A stretch of 64,000 nt of DNA, taken from Acinetobacter bouvetii (GTDB lineage: Bacteria; Pseudomonadota; Gammaproteobacteria; Pseudomonadales; Moraxellaceae). The DNA lies in NCBI RefSeq assembly GCF_902753875.1, contig NZ_CADDTS010000048.1, positions 248,001 to 312,000 on the forward strand, written 5' to 3'. A program made the translations under genes and the position numbers. Of this stretch, positions 56,730 through 64,000 are shown in pieces (position 1 is the first letter of the stretch; each line of letters opens with the position of its first letter). The notes below the pieces were generated by a model, which made no database searches, was not told the origin of the DNA, and saw only the letters and a list, made by a program, of their open reading frames with translations.

Positions 56730-58036
56730 TTAATCTTCTAAAATCAGGCTATTTTGCTTTTGCTCTTTCATTCTAAGGAAGTAAATCAAGCAAATACCAA
56801 CCATTATAGTGACATAAATGAAATAGTAGTTTTCATGTCCCATACTCTTAAACTGTAGGGCCATAAGCTCTGAAGTTCCACCAAAAATCGTGTTGGCAAT
56901 CGCATAAGGCAAAGCCACACCTAAGGCACGAATATGCGCTGGGAACATTTCAGACTTAATGACGGCACCTGTCGCGGTATAGCCAGAGACAAACAGCATA
57001 CCAAAGACAATTAAACCAAATGCCACATAAGGATTAGACGTCTGCGCGATTAAAGTAAAAATGGCATAAGTAAACAATACACCGCCAGCACCAAAGAAAA
57101 TCATCACCGGCTTACGCCCAATGAGATCGGAAATCAGTCCGACAATAGGCTGTAGTAACATCAATACAAAAATAGAGGCCGCCGAAATCATGGTTGCCGT
57201 TTCTTTGGTAAATCCAGAGGTATTGACCAAAAACTTCTGCATATAGGTGGTATAGGCATAAAAAGACAATGTACCACCTGCCGTTAAAAAGATCACCGCC
57301 AGCGCTGTTTTGGGATGGTGCTTAAACAAAGCTAATGCGCTTGATTTGGGTGCATTGGTACGGTCGGCATTTTTGAAAGACTGCGTTTCTACCATGCCGC
57401 GTCGAATGATGAAAATCAGCAAGGCTAAAACCGAACCAATAAAGAACGGGATACGCCAGCCCCATTCATAGAGCTGCTGCTCGGTCAAAATATTCTGCAA
57501 GACGATCAGTGTAAACAAAGCCAGTAATTGACCTGCCAGAATGGTCATATACTGAAAGCTGGAGAATAATCCGCGGCGGTTTTTTCCTGCCATTTCACTG
57601 AGGTAGGTCGCACTTGCACCATACTCCCCGCCTACGCTTAGCCTTGTAACAAGCGTGCAATGATCAGAATTACTGGTGCAACCAAACCGACTTGATCATA
57701 GGTTGGTGAACAGGCAATGAGCAGCGAGCCGATACACATTAAAGTTACAGACAAAGTCAAGCCGGCTTTACGGCCTTTACGATCTGCAAAGATACCCATC
57801 ATCCATGCGCCGATCGGTCGCATTAAAAAACCTACGGCAAAGACAGCCGCGGCTTGTAATAACTCGACCGTCTGGTTTCCTGCCGGGAAAAATGATCGGG
57901 CAAAATACAGGGTGAACATACTGTAGGCAAACCAGTCATACCATTCGACCAGGTTACCTGCAGAACCACCGATAATTGATTTGATTCGGGTTTTTTTATC
58001 AGGTCTACCCAGATCCTGTGATACCGTTCCACTCAT
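56730..58036 (-). pseudogene. MHS-family dicarboxylate-type MFS transporter with a frameshift
   Basis: Two minus-strand frames make one 12-span transporter. The first starts at 58036 behind GGAGAAG and includes NLVEWYDWFAYSMFTLYFA and the loop motif GIFADRKGRKAG, ending ARLLQG with a TAA. The second resumes SVGGEYGASATYLSEMAG and runs to the C-terminus at 56730. A T is missing near 57640 in what should be GGCTTAAGC; restoring it gives 436 codons. The family carries 2-oxoglutarate, citrate or similar acids with H+. It likely supplied the CoA cluster at 59.3-63.4 kb. Whether the deletion is natural or a read error cannot be told. Confidence 0.8.
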
Positions 58037-58234
58037 TAGGCTTCTCCTTAGCCATATGCATTCAGACTTCACAGCCTCAATACTGTTCAAAATTTTTTAG
58101 CATCAATTTTCGCTATAGTTAGCAGAATAAAAAATCTCAAACAATCTTTATGAGTGGAAAATTAAACATTACTATTTTATATAACATTTTTAATTTTTAA
58201 AAAACATTAACTTATATAGATATCCAACCCCATT

Positions 58235-58263
58235 CAATTCAATCAAATTATTTGATTGAATTG
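58235..58263. promoter_or_regulatory. 13-bp-arm palindrome between MHS transporter and LysR genes
   Basis: CAATTCAATCAAA and TTTGATTGAATTG are perfect reverse complements around TTA. There is no T run, so it is not a typical terminator. ATCAAAT and ATTTGAT halves recur at 59301-59324 before the acyl-CoA dehydrogenase gene, so it may bind the LysR protein encoded between them. Confidence 0.5.
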
Positions 58264-58290
58264 ATAAGAAACTGAAATAACCACTGCGTT

Positions 58291-59223
58291 TTATTTTCCA
58301 ATCCATTCACCACCCAGCCATGCTTTCACCTCCACCGCCACCTTGGAACAATAGATAATATCTTGCGCGATGGTATGCACGAGTTTGGAAATATGGCGGG
58401 TATTCGGCAGTGCCAGCGCAATATCCCGGGTAAAAAATGGATGGTTGATTGGGGCGACTTTGACAGAATTTTGTTGCAAGTCATTCTTCATTGCCACCAA
58501 AGGCAGAATCGTATAGCCAAACCCTTCTTTGACCAGTTGTTTTTGTACGGCTAAATCATTAATTTCAGCCCCAATCGTGAGTGTGCATGACTCCTGATTA
58601 AAGCCCTGTTCAATCAAGGTTCGTAAACGGTGGGGTGCATAAGGCAGGATCAAAGGATGGACAGACACTTCTTCTAAACTTAACGGTTGATGGTGACTTA
58701 AATCAGAATCATGCGGGCCAATCAGCCAGAGCTGCTCTCTGACAATAGGTTGTACATCCAAAAATTTTGAAGAGACCGACCCATAAATCAAGGCAACATC
58801 AATATCACCGGATTCCAGCCATTCTTTTAAATGTCCTGAGTACCCCACAGTGATTTTGATATTAACTTCCGGGTACTTCTTTTTAATCACGCGCATCAGC
58901 GATACAGACAATAATTCACTCAAGCTCGCCAGAATGCCAATATTAATAGTGCCTTTCAAGGTTCCATCTGAAGAAGTGAGTTCAATTTTAGCCGCTTCAA
59001 TCTCTTTGAGGGCACGACGTGCATACCCTTCCAACACCTTGCCCTCATGGGTTAAATGCATGCCATGCCGACCGCGTTCAAAGAGTTCGATCCCCAATTC
59101 TTCTTCGAGCAAATGAATCTGCCGGGAAACCGCAGGTTGGACGATATTGAGTAAAGCCGCGGCTTTGGTGATGTTTTTGGTTTCTGAAATCGTGACGAAG
59201 GAACGTAATTGTTTGATATCCAT
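58291..59223 (-). CDS. LysR-family regulator of the CoA-ester cluster
   Basis: About 310 residues from the ATG at 59223, preceded by GGAAAT. The N-terminal helix-turn-helix reads ITKAAALLNIVQPAVSRQIHLLEEELG and is followed by LFERGRHGMHLT, then the effector-binding domain. It is divergent from the acyl-CoA dehydrogenase gene and the other genes of the operon, the usual arrangement of an activator and its target. The probable ligand is an intermediate of that pathway. Confidence 0.88.
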   Translation of the reverse strand: MDIKQLRSFVTISETKNITKAAALLNIVQPAVSRQIHLLEEELGIELFERGRHGMHLTHEGKVLEGYARRALKEIEAAKIELTSSDGTLKGTINIGILASLSELLSVSLMRVIKKKYPEVNIKITVGYSGHLKEWLESGDIDVALIYGSVSSKFLDVQPIVREQLWLIGPHDSDLSHHQPLSLEEVSVHPLILPYAPHRLRTLIEQGFNQESCTLTIGAEINDLAVQKQLVKEGFGYTILPLVAMKNDLQQNSVKVAPINHPFFTRDIALALPNTRHISKLVHTIAQDIIYCSKVAVEVKAWLGGEWIGK

Positions 59224-59300
59224 ATTTCCATATTCTTTTAGCATCCAATCTATCAAATAATTCTATTTTATTATTTTTGAAATAACAATATATGATCGAT

Positions 59301-59324
59301 ATCAAATCTGATTGATCATTTGAT
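59301..59324. promoter_or_regulatory. Inverted repeat before the acyl-CoA dehydrogenase operon
   Basis: ATCAAAT at 59301-59307 and ATTTGAT at 59318-59324 flank ten bases and overlap the start-proximal region. The same half-sites form the palindrome near 58249. A LysR binding role is inferred. Confidence 0.45.
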
Positions 59325-59337
59325 AAGGACATCCAAA

Positions 59338-60498
59338 GTGAAAAGTACTGTAAATAATTATCCAGAAATCCGTGAAGCGGTACGTGCCCTTTGTGCCGAG
59401 TTCCCGAGTGAATATCACCGTAAAGTTGATGAAGAACGTGCCTATCCTGAGGAATTTGTGGATGCCCTGACACAAGCGGGCTGGATGGCCGCCATGATTC
59501 CTGAAGAATACGGCGGTTCGGGTTTAGGCCTAACCGAAGCCTCGATCATTATGGAAGAAGTCAACCGCAGCGGCGGCAATGCCGGTGCGTGTCATGGCCA
59601 AATGTACAATATGGGAACATTGCTACGCCATGGGTCAAAAGCCCAAAAAGAACTTTATTTGCCTAAAATCGCGACTGGTGAATGGCGCCTGCAAACCATG
59701 GGCGTGACTGAACCAACCACAGGCACAGACACCACCAAAATTAAAACCACGGCAGTGAAAAAAGATGGCCGTTATGTGGTAAATGGTCAAAAAGTGTTTA
59801 TTTCACGGGTACAGCACAGTGACTGGATGATCTTGCTGGCACGCACCACACCGCTGGCAGAAGTTACGAAAAAGTCTGAAGGCATGTCCATCTTTATGGT
59901 CGATTTACGTGAAGCAGAAAAAAACGGCATGATCGTGCGTCCAATTCCGAACATGGTCAATCACGAAACCAATGAAATTTTCTTTGATAATCTGGAAATT
60001 CCGGAAGAAAACCTGATTGGTGAAGAAGGCAAAGGCTTTAAATACATTCTGGACGGTTTAAATGCTGAACGTACCTTGATTGCAGCGGAATGTATTGGCG
60101 ATGGTTACTGGTTTATGGACCGCGCCACCCAATATGTCAAAGACCGGGTGGTGTTTGGACGTCCAATCGGTCAGAACCAGGGCGTACAATTTCCCCTTGC
60201 TGAAAATTTCATTGAAATTGAAGCGGCTAACTTAATGCGATTCCGTGCCTGTGAAATGTTTGACCGCGGTGAAAAATGCGGTGCGGAAGCCAATATGGCG
60301 AAATACCTGGCCGCGAAATCCAGCTGGGAAGCAGCCAACAACTGCTTGCAATTCCATGGCGGATTTGGTTTTGCCAATGAATATGACATTGAACGTAAAT
60401 TCCGCGAAACCCGTTTATATCAAGTTGCGCCAATTTCCACCAACCTGATTTACAGCTTTGTGGCCGAGCATTTATTGGGCTTACCTCGCTCATTCTAA
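59338..60498 (+). CDS. Acyl-CoA dehydrogenase, unusual active-site type
   Basis: About 386 residues from a GTG at 59338, nine bases after AAGGA; a TTG six codons upstream is less likely. FAD/substrate signatures are VTEPTTGTDTTKIKT near residue 123 and FHGGFGFANEYDIERKFRETRL near 340. The position of the usual catalytic Glu (YEGT) is replaced by APIS. Glu in LNAERTLIAA, near residue 240, sits where isovaleryl- and long-chain-type enzymes keep theirs. It heads an operon with CitE-like, MaoC and CaiB genes. The substrate is probably a branched or dicarboxylic acyl-CoA. Confidence 0.88.
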   Translation: MKSTVNNYPEIREAVRALCAEFPSEYHRKVDEERAYPEEFVDALTQAGWMAAMIPEEYGGSGLGLTEASIIMEEVNRSGGNAGACHGQMYNMGTLLRHGSKAQKELYLPKIATGEWRLQTMGVTEPTTGTDTTKIKTTAVKKDGRYVVNGQKVFISRVQHSDWMILLARTTPLAEVTKKSEGMSIFMVDLREAEKNGMIVRPIPNMVNHETNEIFFDNLEIPEENLIGEEGKGFKYILDGLNAERTLIAAECIGDGYWFMDRATQYVKDRVVFGRPIGQNQGVQFPLAENFIEIEAANLMRFRACEMFDRGEKCGAEANMAKYLAAKSSWEAANNCLQFHGGFGFANEYDIERKFRETRLYQVAPISTNLIYSFVAEHLLGLPRSF

Positions 60499-60513
60499 AA
60501 ACCGGAGGAAGCC

Positions 60514-61347
60514 ATGAAACCATTTGCACAGCATGCCCGATCCTATCTGTTTGTTCCAGCCAACCGTACTGAGCGTTTTGAAAAAGCGCTCAATACTGCG
60601 GCAGATGCCGTCATCATTGACCTTGAAGATGCGGTCCCTGCCGATTTAAAACACGCTGCACGGGAAAGTTTAAGTCTGTGGCTGCAAGCCCATCCTGAAT
60701 ATCAGGTCATGATTCGCATCAATGCCCGCCAGTCTAAATGGTTTCAGGATGATCAGAATTTACTGCAATTTGCAAACGTGATGGCCATTGTATTGCCAAA
60801 AACTGAGTCCGCGGCAGATATTCAGGCGGTGACTGCTATTCGTGCCCTAGATATTTATGCCCTAATCGAAACACCACGCGGTTTGGCTCAGGTGCGTGAA
60901 ATTGCCGCTACAGCTTCGGTCAAGGCCCTCATGTTCGGCTCCATCGATTTTCAGCTGGAAATGGATATGCAAGGTGGCTATCACGAGCTGTTGGCTTTTC
61001 GTAATGAGATTGTCCTTGCGTCTAAACTGGCCGGTATTCAAGCCCCTATTGATGGTGTCACTGTTGATTTCAAGGACGAGGCCCTGATTGAACTGGAAAC
61101 ACATCAAGCTAAAAACTTGGGCTTTGGCGGAAAACTTTGCATTCATCCCAATCAAGTTGCGCTGGTGAACCAGACTTTCAGTCCGACGGCTGAAGAGCTG
61201 GAATGGGCACATCGTGTGCTACACGCAGAGGCTCAAGCTGCAGGTCAGGCTGTAAGTCTGGACGGCAAAATGATTGACCTGCCGGTGATTTTGAAAGCAA
61301 AAAAGCTGCTGCAACAAGCCGCCCTAAATGTGAAACAAGCCCAATAA
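60514..61347 (+). CDS. CitE-like CoA-ester lyase (HpcH/HpaI family)
   Basis: The 277 residues show SYLFVPANRTERFEKAL and VIIDLEDAVP, near residues 10 and 32, then RINARQS, ALIETPRGLAQV and MFGSIDFQLEM, the TIM-barrel and metal-site pattern of citrate lyase beta and malyl/citramalyl-CoA lyases. Cleavage of a 3-hydroxy dicarboxylyl-CoA to acetyl-CoA and a 2-oxo or aldehyde acid is likely. GGAGG precedes the start, 15 bases after the dehydrogenase gene. Confidence 0.86.
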   Translation: MKPFAQHARSYLFVPANRTERFEKALNTAADAVIIDLEDAVPADLKHAARESLSLWLQAHPEYQVMIRINARQSKWFQDDQNLLQFANVMAIVLPKTESAADIQAVTAIRALDIYALIETPRGLAQVREIAATASVKALMFGSIDFQLEMDMQGGYHELLAFRNEIVLASKLAGIQAPIDGVTVDFKDEALIELETHQAKNLGFGGKLCIHPNQVALVNQTFSPTAEELEWAHRVLHAEAQAAGQAVSLDGKMIDLPVILKAKKLLQQAALNVKQAQ

Positions 61348-61360
61348 TAAGGATAGAACA

Positions 61361-62206
61361 ATGCACGACTTTAATGCATGGATTGGTAAAAAAGAAACGG
61401 TTACAGATTTTTCAAACTTGCGCCCTGCCGCAATGATGCAGGCCATTTTAAATCAACCGAATAAACAGCTGACTGAACTGCCGCATCTGTATCATTGGTT
61501 TTATTTTTTACCGGTTGTCGATGGAATAGAACTCGCAGAAGATGGACATCCTAAAAAAGGCAACTTTTTGCCCCCTATTCCCTTTCCTAAACGGATGTGG
61601 GCTGGTGGCCGCCTGGAATTTTTACATCCGATTGGCATCAACCAGAACATTCGTCGTGAATCTGAAATTACCAAGATTGAACTGAAACACGGCAAAAGTG
61701 GCGACATGTATTTTGTGACGGTCAAACACTCGATTTTTGCTGAAAATACTTTAGCGATTATAGAAGAACATGACATTGTCTACCGTGAAGCCAGCAATCA
61801 GGTTCAAACAGCTGCTGCTGTTGCTCCGGCAGAATCTCAGACCCGCAACTACAGTTATAAAACCCAATTTCCTGTGGATACCGTGACCTTATTCCGTTAT
61901 TCCGCCATCACTTTTAATGGGCACCGTATTCACTATGACCGCCCTTATGCCATGCAAAAAGAAGGCTATCCGGGCTTAATTGTGCATGGTCCACTATTGG
62001 CCACTTTACTGTTACATCACTTTACACAGCAATATCCGCACAAACAGGTCACTCATTTTGAATTCCGTGCGGTGAATCCAGTTTTTGACTTTAATGAGTT
62101 TCATATTTGTGGCGACATTCAAGCAGATCAGGGTGCGCTGTGGATTGAAAAAACTGATGGTCAAATCTGTATGAAAGCTTCTGTCAAATTTAAAGGAGAA
62201 TCATAA
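61361..62206 (+). CDS. MaoC-type dicarboxylyl-CoA hydratase, mesaconyl/itaconyl-like
   Basis: The 281 residues combine an N-terminal FAS1-like hotdog region and a C-terminal MaoC domain: FPKRMWAGGRLEFLHPI near residue 74 and FNGHRIHYDRPYAMQKEGYPGLIVHGPL near 186. This double-hotdog form is typical of mesaconyl-C4-CoA or itaconyl-CoA hydratases, which supply the 3-hydroxyacyl-CoA to a CitE-like lyase. It sits between the lyase and CoA-transferase genes and its stop overlaps the CoA-transferase start by one base. Confidence 0.83.
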   Translation: MHDFNAWIGKKETVTDFSNLRPAAMMQAILNQPNKQLTELPHLYHWFYFLPVVDGIELAEDGHPKKGNFLPPIPFPKRMWAGGRLEFLHPIGINQNIRRESEITKIELKHGKSGDMYFVTVKHSIFAENTLAIIEEHDIVYREASNQVQTAAAVAPAESQTRNYSYKTQFPVDTVTLFRYSAITFNGHRIHYDRPYAMQKEGYPGLIVHGPLLATLLLHHFTQQYPHKQVTHFEFRAVNPVFDFNEFHICGDIQADQGALWIEKTDGQICMKASVKFKGES

Positions 62207-63396
62207 TGTTGCCTTTAGATGGAATTACAGTCATTACGCTGGAACATGCGATTGCAGCGCCTTTTTGTACCCGCCAACTCGCTGATTTAGGTGCCCGGGT
62301 CATTAAAATTGAGCGCCCTAAAGTCGGTGACTTTGCCCGAAAATATGATGAACGCGTTGACGGTATGTCCTCACATTTTGTATGGACCAACCGTTCGAAA
62401 GAAAGTCTGACGCTGGATGTCAAAGCCGAACCTGCGCAAGACATTTTAAGGCAGTTGATTTTGAAAGCGGATGTGCTGGTACAAAATTTAGCACCCGGTG
62501 CAGCGTCGCGCTTGGGGCTATCTTATGAAGAACTGTCCAAGATTAATCCCAAAATCATTGTCTGTGATATTTCCGGTTATGGTGACGACCTGGAGCATCC
62601 TGGTTCCTATCGTGACAAGAAAGCCTATGACTTGCTTATTCAAAGTGAATCGGGTTTTTTATCCATCACCGGGACACCAGAGGAATACGTCAAAGCAGGC
62701 TGTTCTATAGCGGATATTGCAGCAGGTATGTATGCTTATACCAATATTTTAGCGGCCTTGCTGGAACGTGGAAAAACTGGCAAAGGCAAGCGGATTGATG
62801 TATCCATGTTAGAAAGCATGGCAGAATGGATGGGCTATCCGTTGTACTACACCCTGCGTGGAGGATCAGCCCCACCGCGAACAGGTTCAGCGCATGCCAC
62901 CATTTACCCCTATGGTCCTTTTCCTACCGGGGATCAGAAAAAAGTCATGCTCGGCATACAAAATGAACGGGAATGGCAGGCATTTTGTAAAATCGTGTTA
63001 GATCAAGCAGATTTAGCTGAACATCCAGACTTTATTAATAATACCCAACGTTCTAAAAACCGTGAGGCTCTACGCCACATTATTGTAAATACATTTGAGC
63101 GTTTCACTCAGGCTGAAATCATTGCACGTTTAGAACAAGCGAAAATTGCCAATGCCAGTGTCAATGAAATGCAGGATGTATGGAAGCATCCTCAGCTTCA
63201 AGCCCGCCAGCGTTGGGTGAATGTTGAAACGCCTATCGGGACTGTTCCCACCTTAAAGCCTGTCGGACTTAAGTCTAGCGATGACTTTGTGATTAAAGCG
63301 GTACCGGATCTGGGTCAACATACTCATCAAATTCTTTCAGAGCTGGGTTATGTGGATGACACGATAAAATCCCTTGAAGAAAGTCATACCGTTTAA
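62206..63396 (+). CDS. CaiB/BaiF family III CoA-transferase
   Basis: The 396 residues begin PLDGITVITLEHAIAAPFCTRQLADLGARVIKIE with the family III N-terminal pattern, then WTNRSKESLTLD and the segment GCSIADIAAGMYAY near residue 165, where the catalytic Asp lies. These enzymes move CoA from a donor such as succinyl-CoA to a carboxylic acid. AAAGGAG precedes the ATG. It is the last gene of the cluster and would activate the substrate that the other enzymes then process. A terminator follows. Confidence 0.88.
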   Translation: MLPLDGITVITLEHAIAAPFCTRQLADLGARVIKIERPKVGDFARKYDERVDGMSSHFVWTNRSKESLTLDVKAEPAQDILRQLILKADVLVQNLAPGAASRLGLSYEELSKINPKIIVCDISGYGDDLEHPGSYRDKKAYDLLIQSESGFLSITGTPEEYVKAGCSIADIAAGMYAYTNILAALLERGKTGKGKRIDVSMLESMAEWMGYPLYYTLRGGSAPPRTGSAHATIYPYGPFPTGDQKKVMLGIQNEREWQAFCKIVLDQADLAEHPDFINNTQRSKNREALRHIIVNTFERFTQAEIIARLEQAKIANASVNEMQDVWKHPQLQARQRWVNVETPIGTVPTLKPVGLKSSDDFVIKAVPDLGQHTHQILSELGYVDDTIKSLEESHTV

Positions 63397-63401
63397 GCAT
63401 C

Positions 63402-63437
63402 ATGCTCATCAGGTTTTTAGCTGATGGGCATTTTAAA
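63402..63437 (+). terminator. Terminator after the CaiB-type gene
   Basis: ATGCTCATCAG and CTGATGGGCAT pair around GTTTTTAG and are followed by TTTTAAA. Confidence 0.75.
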
Positions 63438-63554
63438 TCTTTTCATCTAAAGTGTCCCAAAACTACTAAAAACCACAGCGTCATATAATCTGAGATCTTC
63501 AGCCCAATCAATTAAATCGTCATAAATTTTCTTTCAGCACAGATGCTGGATATT

Positions 63555-63573
63555 TTTATCAATAATCATTATC
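63555..63573. promoter_or_regulatory. Probable Fur box before the esterase-like gene
   Basis: TTTATCAATAATCATTATC matches the Fur consensus at 14 of 19 positions with a perfect right half, 33 bases before the start at 63606. Confidence 0.65.
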
Positions 63574-63605
63574 ATTTAGAAACTTTATAAAAACTTATCT
63601 TTTAC

Positions 63606-64000
63606 ATGCTTAAATCTGTTTCTGTTCCCCTGCTTTGTACGGCCATTTTATTTTCACCCTGGGTTTTGGCTGAATCTGCTACGCAAACTCAACAGCAATA
63701 TGCCGCGCCTTGCGAAGCTGTCATTCCGCAAAGTCAGTTACTAAAAAAAATACAAGGTCAGCTGAAAAGCCAGCCTCAAAAATCAGCGCCGATTTTAAAC
63801 AGCTTTTGGAAACAGGTTACACAGCATGGGACACCCTATATTGAAAAGCTGGATGCCGATCATAGTCGGATGATTTTTTTATGGCGCGGTGCAGCACATA
63901 ATGTGCGTTTGATTGGCGGCCCAAGCAATGATCATGAATGGCTCACCCGTCTACCGAATAGTGATATCTGGTTTAAGGAAGCTATCGTTCAAAATTCGTT
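63606..64000 (+). CDS. Enterochelin esterase-like protein, N-terminal part
   Basis: The frame opens with a signal peptide (LLCTAILFSPWVLAES, cleaved near residue 21) and continues to the window edge. FWKQVTQHGTPYIEKLD, FLWRGAAHNVRLIGG and EWLTRLPNSDIWFKE match the N-terminal domain of enterobactin esterases (Fes/IroE group). It would hydrolyse ferric siderophore in the periplasm or cytosol; the signal peptide favours the former. A Fur box upstream fits iron control. Truncated here, so the active-site serine region is not seen. Confidence 0.82.
   Translation, partial: MLKSVSVPLLCTAILFSPWVLAESATQTQQQYAAPCEAVIPQSQLLKKIQGQLKSQPQKSAPILNSFWKQVTQHGTPYIEKLDADHSRMIFLWRGAAHNVRLIGGPSNDHEWLTRLPNSDIWFKEAIVQNS

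Overview
The window reads as chromosomal DNA of an Acinetobacter-type gammaproteobacterium (Moraxellaceae). This is an inference from AT-rich, densely packed metabolic genes, a PilU-type twitching ATPase, strong CoA-ester and fatty-acid metabolism, and Fur-type sites. I saw no rRNA, tRNA, CRISPR array, prophage or complete insertion sequence. The only mobile-element trace is a decayed IS1595-type transposase remnant.

Layout. 1-3.2 kb: a truncated secreted protein gene at the edge, a small membrane protein, an unknown protein and a MocR-type regulator, with a shared TATAACAG repeat around them. 3.2-8.3 kb: a four-gene YbhGFSR-like ABC exporter operon. 8.8-14.6 kb: a DUF2147 protein, the IS remnant, then a Fur-box-controlled cluster (ApbE-DUF2271, PepSY membrane protein, membrane-anchored flavodoxin reductase, and divergent DUF4198 protein) that looks like an iron-responsive periplasmic redox system. 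14.8-21.2 kb: a YddG-like exporter, a lipoprotein, and a CoA-transferase/thiolase/acyl-CoA dehydrogenase set. 21.9-26.9 kb: TetR and LysR regulators, then a GMC alcohol dehydrogenase and an aldehyde dehydrogenase that would act in sequence on an alcohol. 27-36 kb: cysK, plsB, a BigR/SqrR-like ArsR regulator beside a SulP permease, sstT, DUF1275 and DUF2058 genes. 36-43 kb: a frameshifted diguanylate cyclase, an ABC exporter, MaoC hydratase, AraC regulator, gcvH and pilU. 43-48 kb: a DAHP synthase gene preceded by an aromatic-rich leader peptide and, further upstream, a terminator-like RNA element; a decayed ABC-F gene; and tyrB. DAHP synthase and TyrB are the first and last enzymes of aromatic amino acid synthesis. 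48-56.7 kb: frmA, a phospholipase-D family lipoprotein, a methyltransferase, a second MocR regulator with an EamA exporter and a PNPOx-like protein, a uracil-DNA-glycosylase-fold protein, an SGNH esterase and a truncated GFA-fold gene. 56.7-63.4 kb: a CoA-ester catabolic cluster (acyl-CoA dehydrogenase, CitE-like lyase, MaoC-type hydratase, CaiB CoA-transferase) with a LysR regulator and a frameshifted dicarboxylate-type transporter. 63.6 kb to the edge: the start of an enterochelin-esterase-like gene behind a Fur box.

The most interesting parts are the regulatory leader of the DAHP synthase gene, the Fur-linked flavin redox cluster and the C5-dicarboxylate-type CoA cluster. Three genes (diguanylate cyclase, ABC-F, MHS transporter) carry indels; in each, correcting a single base restores a length divisible by three. 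Two of them could be sequencing errors, but the ABC-F gene also has two stop codons and is a true relic. All functional calls rest on motifs and remembered family patterns; no database search was run.
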